From Hephaestia mangrovi (lineage in GTDB: Bacteria > Pseudomonadota > Alphaproteobacteria > Sphingomonadales > Sphingomonadaceae), in assembly GCF_019880555.1 (NCBI RefSeq), contig NZ_JAINVU010000001.1:558001-622000 (forward strand): 64,000 bases of DNA. The letters run 5' to 3'. A program made the translations under genes and the position numbers. The notes beneath the pieces are model-generated. The model did not search any database and was not told the DNA's origin. It worked only from the letters and a program-made list of their open reading frames with translations. Of the stretch, positions 1 to 8,472 are shown in pieces. How positions within the stretch are numbered: position 1 is the stretch's first letter; each line of letters starts with the position of its first letter.

Positions 1-1
1 C

Positions 2-136
2 GCCGCGCCGGCGATGGCCGCCACCACCGCCAAGACCGTCACCAAGCACCATGTCGTCAAGCATCACGTGGTGAAGGCCAAGACCAAGGTGGCTGCCAAG
101 CCCGCCAAGGCCGCTGCTCCCGCCAAGGCGTCGTAA
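2..136 (+). CDS. C-terminal tail of a Lys/Ala/His-rich protein (partial)
   Basis: An open frame enters from the left edge and ends at TAA 134-136. The 44 visible residues are almost only Ala, Lys, His, Val, Thr and Pro, with a short direct repeat KHHVVKHHVVK followed by alternating Lys-Ala-Pro. Such a basic low-complexity tail is seen in histone-H1-like nucleoid proteins, but also in tails of unrelated exported proteins, so no function is assigned. A strong terminator hairpin 32 bases after the stop supports this being a genuine gene end. The start and any folded domain lie outside the window. Confidence 0.55.
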   Translation, partial: AAPAMAATTAKTVTKHHVVKHHVVKAKTKVAAKPAKAAAPAKAS

Positions 137-167
137 GCGCCTCCCGACGCATCTCCTCGGGCGTCGC

Positions 168-207
168 GGCCGGCGGGAAGCGGGGGCTTTCCGCCGGCCA
201 TTTTCTT
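168..207 (+). terminator. Rho-independent terminator after the partial first gene
   Basis: A 13-bp stem (168-180 with 187-199, one G-T wobble, loop 181-186) is followed by ATTTTCTT. It separates the upstream gene from the response regulator that starts at 236. Confidence 0.8.
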
Positions 208-235
208 GTCCTTCGCGAAGGCGTAAGCCGGGCAT

Positions 236-928
236 ATGACGCGCAAGATCCTCGTCGTCGAAGACGATGCCGCGACCGCCGCCTATCTGGCCAAGGGGCT
301 GGCCGAAGCCGGCTACAGCGTGGAAACCTGCGGCAACGGGCGCGATGGCCTGTTCCTGGCCAGCGAGGGCGTGTTCGATCTGATCGTCGCCGATCGCATG
401 CTGCCGGGGATCGACGGGCTGGCGATGCTCTCCGCGATCCGCGCCGCCGGGATAACCGCGCCGGCGCTGGTCCTGTCCGCGCTCGGCACCGTCGATGATC
501 GGATCGACGGGCTGCGCGCCGGCGCCGACGATTATCTCTGCAAGCCCTTCTCGTTCGGCGAGCTTTCTGCGCGCGTCGAGGCGTTGATGCGCCGCACGGA
601 TCGCGCGACCACCGGCGGCAAGCCGACGCGGATCATCGTCGGCGATCTCGAAATCGATCTGCTCGGCCGTCAGGTTTCGAGGCAGGGCCGGCCGATCGCG
701 CTCGGCGCACGCGAATACAGCATCCTCGAATATCTCGCGCGCCACGCCGGCCAGGTCGTCACGCGGACGATGATGCTGGAGAAGATCTGGAATTATCATT
801 TCGATCCCGGCTCTAACGTGGTCGACGTCCATGTCGGCCGGCTGCGGCGCAAGCTGGAGGAGGGCTTCGACAGCCCGATCCTGCATACCGTGCGCGGCGC
901 CGGCTATCGCCTCGCCCCGGCCGCCTGA
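236..928 (+). CDS. OmpR/PhoB-family response regulator
   Basis: This 230-residue cytoplasmic transcription factor has a receiver domain (about 1-120) and a C-terminal winged-helix DNA-binding domain (about 135-228). The receiver has the acidic pocket D10/D11, phosphoacceptor D53 in VADRMLPG, Ser81 at the usual Ser/Thr switch and Lys103 in CKPF. The C-terminal part has the family pattern LGAREYSILEYL, then VVDVHVGRLRRKL and VRGAGYRL. Its stop overlaps the start of the following sensor kinase by one base, so the two form an operon and a cognate pair. The kinase sequence resembles heavy-metal/QseC-like sensors only in general form, so the stimulus and target genes are unknown. Confidence 0.95.
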   Translation: MTRKILVVEDDAATAAYLAKGLAEAGYSVETCGNGRDGLFLASEGVFDLIVADRMLPGIDGLAMLSAIRAAGITAPALVLSALGTVDDRIDGLRAGADDYLCKPFSFGELSARVEALMRRTDRATTGGKPTRIIVGDLEIDLLGRQVSRQGRPIALGAREYSILEYLARHAGQVVTRTMMLEKIWNYHFDPGSNVVDVHVGRLRRKLEEGFDSPILHTVRGAGYRLAPAA

Positions 929-2274
929 TGCGGCTTTCCTTCACCGCGCGCCTCGCGGTGCTGGCGATCACGCTGGCGTTGATTTCCAGCCTCGCCTCGG
1001 TCTTCCTGATCTGGAACGGCATCCATAACGACGCGATCGCCGCGCTGCGCCGCGATACGGTGGAGCAGGCGCAGGATTTCGTTTCGGTTTACCGCAGCGG
1101 CGGCTTTCCGGCGCTCCGCGAGGCGATAAACGCGGCGCGCGATCCCGATGACGACACGCTGATCCTGGCGGTGCTCGATGCGCGCGGCCAGCGCGTGATG
1201 GGCGTTGGCCCGGTGACCACCGCGGTCCAGCCGCTCGCGGGAACGCCGTTCAGCATCGCCGTGCCCGGCCACAGCGCGCAATGGACAGGCCGCGAGGCGG
1301 GCTTCGCGATCCATCGGGTGGGCCGATACTGGCTGATGACCGGCCGCCTGCTTGACGATTGGGAGCAGGAACAGCGCACGATCGAGCATGTCGTCGGCCT
1401 GTCGATCCTGCTCGCGATCGTCACCGGCATCGCCACTGGCCTGGTGGTGACGCGCTATGTCGGCCGCCGGCTCAATCGCATCGCCGATGTCGTCGAGGCG
1501 GTGAGCGGGGGCGATTTCGCCGACCGCGTGGAAACCGTCGCGGGCGGGCGTGATGCGTTTGATCGGCTCGCTATCCGCCTCAACGCGATGCTCGATCGGA
1601 TCGAGCAGCTCGTCGGCGAGTTGCGCGCCGTCACCGACTCGCTTGCCCATGATCTGCGCTCGCCGCTCGCCCGGCTGCGCGCACGCGCCGAGCAGGCGTC
1701 GCTGGCCGAGGATGCCGGCGCGCGCGAAGCGGCCTTGTCCGGGCTGCTGGTTGAAACCGACATGATGATGCGGATGCTGACGACGCTGCTCGAGATCGGG
1801 CGCTCGGCGGCGATGGGGCGCGATCGTTTCGTGATGGCGGAGCCAGGGGCGATCCTGGAAGAACTGACCGAGCTTTATGGTCCCGTCGTCGAGGAAGCGC
1901 GCATGGCGCTCACGCTCGACATTGCGCCCGATCTGCCGGCGATGGCGGTGCATCGCGAATTGCTCTCGCAGGCGCTCGCCAACCTCATCGACAATGCGCT
2001 GCGCCACGCCGGATCGGGCGGAACGCTGGCGCTATCGGTGTCACGCGGAGACGGCGGGGTGCGGTTCGCGGTCGCCGATCGCGGCCCCGGCATCGATCCC
2101 GCCGATCGCGAGGAGGCGATCCGCCGGTTCGGCCGTCTCGATCGCGCGCGCAGCCAGCCGGGGGCGGGGCTTGGTCTTTCGCTGGTCGATGCGGTTGCGC
2201 GGTTGCACGGCGGCCACCTTGAGCTTGCCGACAACGCGCCGGGCCTGCGCGCGACGATCGTGATCCCCGCCTGA
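928..2274 (+). CDS. HAMP-domain sensor histidine kinase
   Basis: This 448-residue membrane kinase is the partner of the upstream regulator. A first membrane helix lies at about 8-30, a periplasmic sensor region at about 31-153, and a second helix at about 154-177 that runs into a HAMP linker (about 175-228). The dimerisation/phosphorylation domain has the H-box SLAHDLRSPL with His241. The ATP-binding domain shows the N-box NLIDNAL, the G1 box DRGPGID and the G2 box GAGLGLSL. The periplasmic region of about 120 residues has no motif that I recognise, so the signal cannot be named. The start overlaps the regulator stop (TGATG), which implies translational coupling. Confidence 0.94.
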   Translation: MRLSFTARLAVLAITLALISSLASVFLIWNGIHNDAIAALRRDTVEQAQDFVSVYRSGGFPALREAINAARDPDDDTLILAVLDARGQRVMGVGPVTTAVQPLAGTPFSIAVPGHSAQWTGREAGFAIHRVGRYWLMTGRLLDDWEQEQRTIEHVVGLSILLAIVTGIATGLVVTRYVGRRLNRIADVVEAVSGGDFADRVETVAGGRDAFDRLAIRLNAMLDRIEQLVGELRAVTDSLAHDLRSPLARLRARAEQASLAEDAGAREAALSGLLVETDMMMRMLTTLLEIGRSAAMGRDRFVMAEPGAILEELTELYGPVVEEARMALTLDIAPDLPAMAVHRELLSQALANLIDNALRHAGSGGTLALSVSRGDGGVRFAVADRGPGIDPADREEAIRRFGRLDRARSQPGAGLGLSLVDAVARLHGGHLELADNAPGLRATIVIPA

Positions 2275-2313
2275 TCTGGCCATTTCCGGCGCCCGTCGAT
2301 ACAGGCTCGCGCG

Positions 2314-2535
2314 ATGGACGCGCTCACTCTGTTCGGCCTGGCGGCGATCAGCCTCATGCTGGTTTGCTATCTTCTGGAGGATCGCGGGCCGATCTGGACG
2401 CTGGGCTTCGCTGCGTGCTGCGCGCTGAGTTCGGTATATGGCTTTCTGCAGGGCGCATGGCCGTTCGGCGTCGTCGAATTGATCTGGACCGGCGTGGCGC
2501 TGTATCGCTGGCGCAAGCGCATCGCGGGCGCTTGA
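2314..2535 (+). CDS. Small inner-membrane protein of unknown function
   Basis: This 73-residue protein has two likely membrane helices (about 5-22 and 28-62, the second possibly broken into two) and a positively charged C-terminal end (RWRKR) that should stay in the cytoplasm. It begins 39 bases after the kinase gene and no strong ribosome site is visible, so its start is less certain. From memory, small proteins of this shape are common in sphingomonads. Whether it belongs to the two-component operon is unclear. No function is proposed. Confidence 0.6.
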   Translation: MDALTLFGLAAISLMLVCYLLEDRGPIWTLGFAACCALSSVYGFLQGAWPFGVVELIWTGVALYRWRKRIAGA

Positions 2536-2697
2536 CTCGCGGCGTTCGCACACCTATCTGCGCATCATTCCGATCACACCGGTTTTCCGGCGGCGCCGCT
2601 GCGCGCTTGCCGGCATTCTTGCGTTTCGGAATGCAACGCGATGAGATGGGGCGTGTGCGGCCATGCCGCGCCCTGTGGAGCTAGGAGAACAGAGTTC

Positions 2698-3066
2698 ATG
2701 GCACGTATTGCGGGCGTCAACATCCCGACCAACAAGCGCGTGGTGATCGCGCTTACCTATATCCACGGCATTGGCCCGGCCAAGGCCAAGCAAATCACCG
2801 AGAAGCTGAACATCGCGCCCGAGCGTCGCGTGCAGGACCTGACGGACGCCGAAGTCCTGCAGATCCGCGAGACGATCGATGCCGAGCACAGCGTCGAGGG
2901 CGATCTTCGTCGCGAAACCGCGATGAACATCAAGCGGCTGATGGACCTCGCGTCCTATCGCGGCCTGCGCCATCGTCGCGGTCTGCCGGTTCGCGGCCAG
3001 CGCACGCATACCAATGCGCGCACCCGCAAGGGCAAGGCCAAGCCGATCGCCGGTAAAAAGAAGTAA
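2698..3066 (+). CDS. rpsM: 30S ribosomal protein S13
   Basis: This 122-residue protein of the small-subunit head contacts tRNA and the 50S subunit. The sequence starts [16 protein letters not shown] and contains the helix-two-turn-helix region and the conserved basic end [24 protein letters not shown]. The frame is open further upstream, but the ATG at 2698 is chosen because it gives the canonical N-terminus and has the site TAGGAGA at 2682-2688. It opens the conserved operon rpsM-rpsK-rpoA-rplQ. Confidence 0.98.
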   Translation: MARIAGVNIPTNKRVVIALTYIHGIGPAKAKQITEKLNIAPERRVQDLTDAEVLQIRETIDAEHSVEGDLRRETAMNIKRLMDLASYRGLRHRRGLPVRGQRTHTNARTRKGKAKPIAGKKK

Positions 3067-3129
3067 GCGCTTCGCCTCAACGGCAGCTGCTTTCCTTCCA
3101 GCTTTTCAGATTAGGTTAGGGATACAACA

Positions 3130-3519
3130 ATGGCACGCGAACCTCAGCGCATTCGTCGGCGCGAGCGCAAGAACATCACCGCGGGCGTCGCGCATGTGAA
3201 CGCCAGCTTCAACAACACCATGATCACGATCACCGATGCCCAGGGCAACGCGATCTCGTGGTCGTCGGCCGGCATGATGGGCTTCAAGGGCTCGCGCAAG
3301 TCGACCCCTTATGCGGCGCAGGTCGCTGCCGAGGACGCCGGCAAGAAGGCCGCCGAGCACGGCGTCCGCACCCTGGAGGTCGAGGTCAAGGGTCCGGGAT
3401 CGGGCCGCGAATCGGCGCTTCGCGCGCTGCAGGCGGTTGGCTTCCAGATCACCTCGATCCGTGACGTGACCTCGATCCCGCACAACGGCGTGCGTCCGTC
3501 CAAGCGTCGCCGCGTCTGA
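3130..3519 (+). CDS. rpsK: 30S ribosomal protein S11
   Basis: This 129-residue protein forms part of the platform of the 30S subunit near the mRNA exit channel. Recognisable family stretches are the basic N-terminus [46 protein letters not shown] and the C-terminal [13 protein letters not shown]. It lies 63 bases after rpsM in the usual order. The length is normal for the family. Confidence 0.98.
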   Translation: MAREPQRIRRRERKNITAGVAHVNASFNNTMITITDAQGNAISWSSAGMMGFKGSRKSTPYAAQVAAEDAGKKAAEHGVRTLEVEVKGPGSGRESALRALQAVGFQITSIRDVTSIPHNGVRPSKRRRV

Positions 3520-3527
3520 TTTTGCTT

Positions 3528-3560
3528 CGTCCGCGCGCGGTTGATCGCGCCGCGCGGACG
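3528..3560 (+). other. Inverted repeat between rpsK and rpoA
   Basis: CGTCCGCGCG (3528-3537) pairs perfectly with CGCGCGGACG (3551-3560). No U-tract follows, so a classical terminator is unlikely. An mRNA processing or stability element within the operon is more plausible. Confidence 0.5.
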
Positions 3561-3616
3561 ATCCTCCCACGGCCGGAGCCAGCCCTCAGCTCCCGCCCAA
3601 AACCAAGGGGAAGCCC

Positions 3617-4678
3617 GTGTCTGTCAATGCAAAGAACTGGCAGGAACTGAAGAAGCCGAACGGCCTCGAGAAGAAGTCGGGCGGCGACGGCAAGCGCAAG
3701 GCGACCTTTGTCGCCGAGCCGCTCGAGCGTGGCTTCGGCCTGACGCTCGGCAATGCGCTGCGCCGCGTGCTGCTCTCGTCGCTGCAAGGCGCCGCCGTCA
3801 CCTCGATCAAGATCGAGAACGTGCTGCACGAATTCTCGTCGCTCGCCGGCGTGCGCGAGGACGTCACCGACATCGTCCTCAACGTCAAGCAGATCGCGCT
3901 CAAGATGGAAGGCGAGGGGCCCAAGCGCCTGCAGCTTTCCGCGACCGGCCCCGGCGAAGTCAAGGCCGGCGACATCGCGGTCAGCGGCGATATCGAGGTG
4001 ATGAACCCCGATCTCGTCATCTGCCACCTCGACGACGGCGCGACGCTCAACATGGAGCTGACTGCGGATACCGGTAAGGGCTATGTCCCTGCGGTTGCCA
4101 ACCGTCCGGCCGATGCGCCGATCGGCCTGATCCCGGTCGACGCGCTGTATTCGCCGGTGCGCCAGGTCAGCTACAAGGTCGATCCGACCCGCGTCGGTCA
4201 GGATCTCGATTACGACAAGCTGACGCTGACGATCGAGACCGATGGCACCGTGACGCCCGAGGATGGCCTGGCCTATGCCGCGCGGATCCTGCAGGACCAG
4301 CTCACGTTGTTCGTCCATTTCGACGATCAGGCGATGGCGCAGGCGTCCGCCGTCGGCCAGGCCGCTCCGGCGGCCGCCGAGGCGCAGACCGACACGCAGC
4401 AGATCAACCGCTATCTGCTCAAGAAGGTCGACGAGCTGGAGCTCAGCGTCCGTTCGGCCAACTGCCTGAAGAACGACAACATCATCTATATCGGCGATCT
4501 CGTGCAGAAGACCGAGGCGGAGATGCTGCGCACGCCGAACTTCGGCCGCAAGTCCTTGAACGAGATCAAGGAAGTGTTGTCGTCGATGGGGCTGCGGCTG
4601 GGTATGGAAATCCCCGGCTGGCCGCCCGAGAACATCGAGGAAATGGCCAAGAAGCTCGAGCAAGAGATTTTGGGCTGA
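3617..4678 (+). CDS. rpoA: DNA-directed RNA polymerase subunit alpha
   Basis: This 353-residue subunit nucleates RNA polymerase assembly. The N-terminal assembly domain (about 1-240) has the typical [19 protein letters not shown]. The C-terminal domain (about 255-330) binds UP elements and activators and has [19 protein letters not shown], which carries the DNA-contact Arg, and [10 protein letters not shown]. The start is GTG at 3617, preceded by AAGGGGA at 3605-3611. The ATG-free start and length match alphaproteobacterial RpoA. The gene follows rpsK by 97 bases. Confidence 0.97.
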   Translation: MSVNAKNWQELKKPNGLEKKSGGDGKRKATFVAEPLERGFGLTLGNALRRVLLSSLQGAAVTSIKIENVLHEFSSLAGVREDVTDIVLNVKQIALKMEGEGPKRLQLSATGPGEVKAGDIAVSGDIEVMNPDLVICHLDDGATLNMELTADTGKGYVPAVANRPADAPIGLIPVDALYSPVRQVSYKVDPTRVGQDLDYDKLTLTIETDGTVTPEDGLAYAARILQDQLTLFVHFDDQAMAQASAVGQAAPAAAEAQTDTQQINRYLLKKVDELELSVRSANCLKNDNIIYIGDLVQKTEAEMLRTPNFGRKSLNEIKEVLSSMGLRLGMEIPGWPPENIEEMAKKLEQEILG

Positions 4679-4686
4679 GGCGCACC

Positions 4687-4834
4687 GGATTAGCGGAACG
4701 CTAATCCGAAGACGTCGCAAGCCCGGCCGGCGGGCGTAGCCCGTCCGACGACGCGGAATTCACTTCCGCGTCGGGCCGAGAAAATTTGGAGCGAAGTGGA
4801 GAAACCCGCGCGACGGTCTCCACTTTCTCCACTT
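4687..4834 (+). repeat. Three consecutive inverted repeats in the rpoA-rplQ spacer
   Basis: The first is GGATTAGCG/CGCTAATCC (4687-4695/4699-4707, loop GAA). The second is CGACGCGGAA/TTCCGCGTCG (4749-4758/4764-4773). In the third, AAGTGGAGA (4794-4802) can pair with either of two tandem copies of TCTCCACTT (4817-4825 or 4826-4834); the distal pairing extends to 11 bp. None has a U-tract. The 238-base spacer is long for this operon, so the structures may act in processing or in controlling L17 translation. Confidence 0.6.
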
Positions 4835-4916
4835 CAGGGTTGTGGGCGGTGGCCCGATCACACCGCCCGGTCGGGAATACCTGGTACGGTTCCCGGACGA
4901 ACTGGAAGGAAATACC

Positions 4917-5339
4917 ATGCGTCATCGTTATGGCGGTCGTAAGCTCAGCCGCACTTCTGCGCACCGCGCTGCCCTGTTCCGCAACATGGCGGCCGCGCTG
5001 ATCAAGCACGAGCAGATCACCACCACGCTGCCCAAGGCGAAGGAGCTTCGCCCCTATGTCGAGAAGCTGATCACGCTGGCCAAGAAGGGCGGCCTTTCGA
5101 ACCGTCGCCTGGCGCACGCCCGTCTGCTCGACGATGCGCAGCTCGCCAAGCTGTTCGACGTGCTCGCGGCGCGCTACGCCGATCGCAAGGGCGGCTATAC
5201 GCGCGTCATCAAGGCCGGCATCCGCGCGTCGGACGCCGCGCCGATCGCGATCATCGAGTTCGTCGACCGCGATGTCGATGCCAAGGGCCAGGATTCGGGT
5301 CCGGTGATGGCGGACGAGGATTTCGACGAGGCAGCGTGA
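4917..5339 (+). CDS. rplQ: 50S ribosomal protein L17
   Basis: This 140-residue protein sits near the peptide exit of the large subunit. It starts with the family signature [17 protein letters not shown] and contains [19 protein letters not shown] and [18 protein letters not shown]. The frame is open upstream, but ATG 4917 has the site GGAAGGA (4904-4910) and gives the canonical N-terminus. The C-terminal extension is acidic ([10 protein letters not shown]), as is common in this class. It closes the operon and is followed by a strong terminator. Confidence 0.97.
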   Translation: MRHRYGGRKLSRTSAHRAALFRNMAAALIKHEQITTTLPKAKELRPYVEKLITLAKKGGLSNRRLAHARLLDDAQLAKLFDVLAARYADRKGGYTRVIKAGIRASDAAPIAIIEFVDRDVDAKGQDSGPVMADEDFDEAA

Positions 5340-5363
5340 GCCTGGTTTGAGCCAATGAAAAAC

Positions 5364-5400
5364 AAGGGGCCGCTCCGCAGCACCGGAGCGGCCCCTTTTC
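5364..5400 (+). terminator. Rho-independent terminator of the rpsM-rplQ operon
   Basis: A perfect 12-bp GC-rich stem (5366-5377 with 5384-5395, six-base loop) is preceded by AAAAACAA and followed by TTTT. It lies 26 bases after the rplQ stop. Confidence 0.92.
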
Positions 5401-5543
5401 GTTTGCGAGTCGGCGCCGTTTGGTGAATCACCTCTTCTCCGTTCGTTCCGGTCTCGTCCGAAGGCTGTTCTTGCTTGTCGGCGGACTGGGTAGGCGGCGC
5501 TTCGACAAGCGCGGCATGAACGGGATGCAGTGGAAGTGAAGGA

Positions 5544-7607
5544 ATGACCGAAAAGCTCGATTACCCGGACACTGCCCGCGAGGATGCCGTCGATACCCGC
5601 CACGGCGTCACCATCGCCGATCCCTATCGCTGGCTCGAAAACGATGTCCGCAGCGATCCCCGCGTCGCCGACTGGGTGAAAGCGGAGAATGCTGTCACCG
5701 ACGCTTATCTCGCCACGCTTCCCGGCCGCGACCGGTTCAAGGCGCGGATCACCGAATTGTTCGATTTCGAACGGTTCGGCGTGCCCGAGCGCAAGGGCGG
5801 CCGCTATTTCTACATGCACAACAGCGGTCTGCAGAACCAGGCGGTGCTCTACGTTCGCGAGACGCTGAACGGCGAGGGGCGGGCGCTGATCGACCCCAAT
5901 ACGTGGTCGGATGACGGCGCCACCGCGCTTGGCGAGTGGCTGCCGTCCGAAGACGGTGCCAAGCTGCTCTACACCGTGCAGGAAGGCGGCGCCGACTGGC
6001 GCACCGTCAAGGTGCTCGATGTCGCCACCGGCGAGGTCGAACGCGATACGGTGCAATGGGTGAAATTCTCCAGCTTCGCCTGGGCGAAGAACGGCACCGG
6101 CTTCTTCTATTCGCGCTTTCCGGAGCCCGCTGAAGGCGCCGCCTTCCAGCAGCTCAATCTCCACCACGCGATCTATTTTCATCGTCTCGGCGATGACCAG
6201 TCGGCCGATTTGCAAGTCTATGCGACCAACGATCGTCCACGCCTGAACCACGTCGCCGAGATCACCGACGATGGCAACTGGCTGCTGATCTCTTCGTCCG
6301 AGGGCACCGACGAGCGCTACGAACTGACGCTGATCGACCTCACCTCACCGAAGATGACCAAGCGGATCATCGCGCGCGGCATGGAGCATCACTGGAGCCT
6401 CGCCGGCAACCAAGGCGCGACCTTCTATTTCGTCACCGATCAGAACGCCCCGCGCCGCCGCATCATCTCGATGGACGTCGCCTCCTCGACCCGCGCGCAG
6501 CGCGAGGTGGTGCCGCAGGACGAGGCGGTGCTCGAGGGTGCAGGAATCATCGGCGGCATGCTGGTCGCGCAATATATGCACGACGTGCAGAACCAGGTCC
6601 GCCGCTACACGCTCAAGGGCAAGCGGCTCGATGATGTCGCGCTGCCCGGCATCGGTTCGGTGTCCGGCCTGGCCGGCGATCAGGACAATCCCGAGACTTT
6701 CTACGCCTTCACCAGTTTCGCCACGCCGACCTCGATCTATCGCTGCGATATCGCCACCGGCGAAAGCACCGTCTGGGCCACGCCGGAGGTCGGCTTCGAT
6801 CCCGCCGATTATGCGGTCGAGCAATTGTTCTTCACCTCGAAGGACGGCACTCGTGTACCGATGTTCGTCGTCGGCCGTCGGGACTTGCCGCCACAGCCCG
6901 CACCGACGCTGCTCTACGGCTATGGCGGATTCAACATCCCCGTCCCGCCCGCCTTCGCTGCCAGCCGGATCGCGTGGATGGAAGCCGGCGGCGTATTCGC
7001 AGTCGCCAACATCCGCGGCGGCGGCGAATATGGTAAGGAATGGCACGACGGCGGCCGCCTCGCCAACAAGCAGAACAGCTTCGACGATTTCATCGCCGCG
7101 GCCGAGTTCCTGATCGAGAAAGGCATCACGACACCGGAGAAGCTCGCGATCCAGGGCGGCTCGAACGGCGGTCTGCTGGTCGGCGCGGTCGTCAACCAGC
7201 GGCCGGACCTGTTCGCCGCGGCGATCCCGATCGTCGGCGTGATGGACATGCTGCGCTTCGATCAGTTCACCGCCGGTCGCTATTGGGTGGACGATTATGG
7301 CTCGCCCGGCGACGAGGCGGCGTTCGGCATCCTTCGTGCCTATTCGCCCTATCACAATATCAAGCCCGGCGCGGCCTATCCGGCGGTGCTCGTCGTCACC
7401 GCCGATACGGACGACCGCGTTGTCCCGGGCCACAGCTTCAAATATATTGCCGCGCTCCAGCACGCGAAGGCCGGCGACAAGCCGCACCTGATCCGCATTG
7501 AAACCCGCGCCGGCCACGGTTCGGGCAAGCCGACCGACAAGTCGATCGCCGAGGCGGCGGACATGTGGGCGTTCGCCGCGCAATGGACCGGGATGCAGCT
7601 CGGCTGA
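5544..7607 (+). CDS. Prolyl oligopeptidase (S9A family)
   Basis: This 687-residue serine peptidase cleaves short peptides after proline. A short N-terminal segment is followed by a beta-propeller (about 80-420) that gates access, and then an alpha/beta-hydrolase domain. The catalytic triad is visible: Ser540 in GGSNGGLL, Asp623 in TDDRVVPGHS and His658 in AGHGSG. Arg625, just after the Asp pair, matches the substrate-binding Arg of the family. There is no signal peptide, so a cytoplasmic location is likely, and the length is standard. It is transcribed on its own after the ribosomal-protein terminator. Confidence 0.95.
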   Translation: MTEKLDYPDTAREDAVDTRHGVTIADPYRWLENDVRSDPRVADWVKAENAVTDAYLATLPGRDRFKARITELFDFERFGVPERKGGRYFYMHNSGLQNQAVLYVRETLNGEGRALIDPNTWSDDGATALGEWLPSEDGAKLLYTVQEGGADWRTVKVLDVATGEVERDTVQWVKFSSFAWAKNGTGFFYSRFPEPAEGAAFQQLNLHHAIYFHRLGDDQSADLQVYATNDRPRLNHVAEITDDGNWLLISSSEGTDERYELTLIDLTSPKMTKRIIARGMEHHWSLAGNQGATFYFVTDQNAPRRRIISMDVASSTRAQREVVPQDEAVLEGAGIIGGMLVAQYMHDVQNQVRRYTLKGKRLDDVALPGIGSVSGLAGDQDNPETFYAFTSFATPTSIYRCDIATGESTVWATPEVGFDPADYAVEQLFFTSKDGTRVPMFVVGRRDLPPQPAPTLLYGYGGFNIPVPPAFAASRIAWMEAGGVFAVANIRGGGEYGKEWHDGGRLANKQNSFDDFIAAAEFLIEKGITTPEKLAIQGGSNGGLLVGAVVNQRPDLFAAAIPIVGVMDMLRFDQFTAGRYWVDDYGSPGDEAAFGILRAYSPYHNIKPGAAYPAVLVVTADTDDRVVPGHSFKYIAALQHAKAGDKPHLIRIETRAGHGSGKPTDKSIAEAADMWAFAAQWTGMQLG

Positions 7608-7690
7608 CGGAGGTTCAGCCTCCGGTCAGTTGCGATGGAGCAGCATCGCCGCGCCGTGCGTTCAGGCGGCGAGTTGATGGGAGAAGCGTG

Positions 7691-8419
7691 ATGGCAGGCT
7701 GGTCGATCCGGAGCGTGGTGATGGCGGCCGCGCTAGTGTCGGCAGCATCGACGCCGGTCTGGGCGCAGCAGGGCTGGGCACCGCCGGCCGCCGCCGACGA
7801 TGGCTGGCAACAATCGCCACAGGATTATGATGCGTCGCCCGCCGGCGACGATCAGGCCAGCCCAGGCGACGGAGATTCTGGCGACCGCTGGTCGAACGAC
7901 GACGCATCGGCGCAGGACGACGCGACCAGCTCCTATTCTGACGGCAATGACGCTCAGTCATCCGCCGATTCGGGCTCGACTTCCTATCATGGCGGTTTTG
8001 CCAGCCGCGATGCCGTTCCGCCCGATTCCGCTGCGTCCCGGCCCGAGCCGCACGACGAAGCTGACGGCTGGGGCACCTGGCGCAGCAACCCGACGCCTGC
8101 CGATCCCGGTGCGCCGCCTGCAAGTGCGGATGAGGATGCGCTCGACGCGCATCCGGCGCAGGCGCCGGGCACCGTGAACAGCTTCAACCAGCCGGATACC
8201 ACGCCGGGTTTCGCAGCGACCACCGGCATCGACAATCGCAACCAGGCAGTGAGCGGTTGCCTTGCCGCGGTTCGCTCACGGGTCGGCGGGGGCGCCGGGG
8301 CCGCGCGCGTCGACGGGATCAACGGCGAATGGATGGTCAGCGGCGCGATCGCCGATGGCCGCGCTTTCTATTGCTCGATCCGCCACGGTGCGATCGACGA
8401 CGTTCAGTTCGGCAACTGA
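7691..8419 (+). CDS. Exported Ser/Asp/Ala-rich protein of unknown function
   Basis: The start at ATG 7691 is chosen because it follows the site GGAGAAG (7680-7686) and gives a clear signal peptide ending near TPVWAQ. The 242-residue product has a long, probably disordered, acidic region (about 28-175) rich in Asp, Ser, Ala and Pro. A compact C-terminal part (about 185-242) contains the sequence SGCLAAVRSRVGG and ends with YCSIRHGAIDDVQFGN; its two Cys residues could form a disulfide. This C-terminal part is the only segment that looks folded. I do not recognise a family. It sits between the peptidase and guaA on the same strand. Confidence 0.75.
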   Translation: MAGWSIRSVVMAAALVSAASTPVWAQQGWAPPAAADDGWQQSPQDYDASPAGDDQASPGDGDSGDRWSNDDASAQDDATSSYSDGNDAQSSADSGSTSYHGGFASRDAVPPDSAASRPEPHDEADGWGTWRSNPTPADPGAPPASADEDALDAHPAQAPGTVNSFNQPDTTPGFAATTGIDNRNQAVSGCLAAVRSRVGGGAGAARVDGINGEWMVSGAIADGRAFYCSIRHGAIDDVQFGN

Positions 8420-8472
8420 ACGCGCTACATTCGCCCTTTCCCGTGGCCGCGCATCTGCTATGCGGCTGAGGC

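Noticed and set aside
904..2007. Long minus-strand open frame opposite the sensor kinase
   Set aside because: It is an Arg/His-rich shadow of a GC-rich gene with no domain, and the plus-strand frame is a complete kinase.
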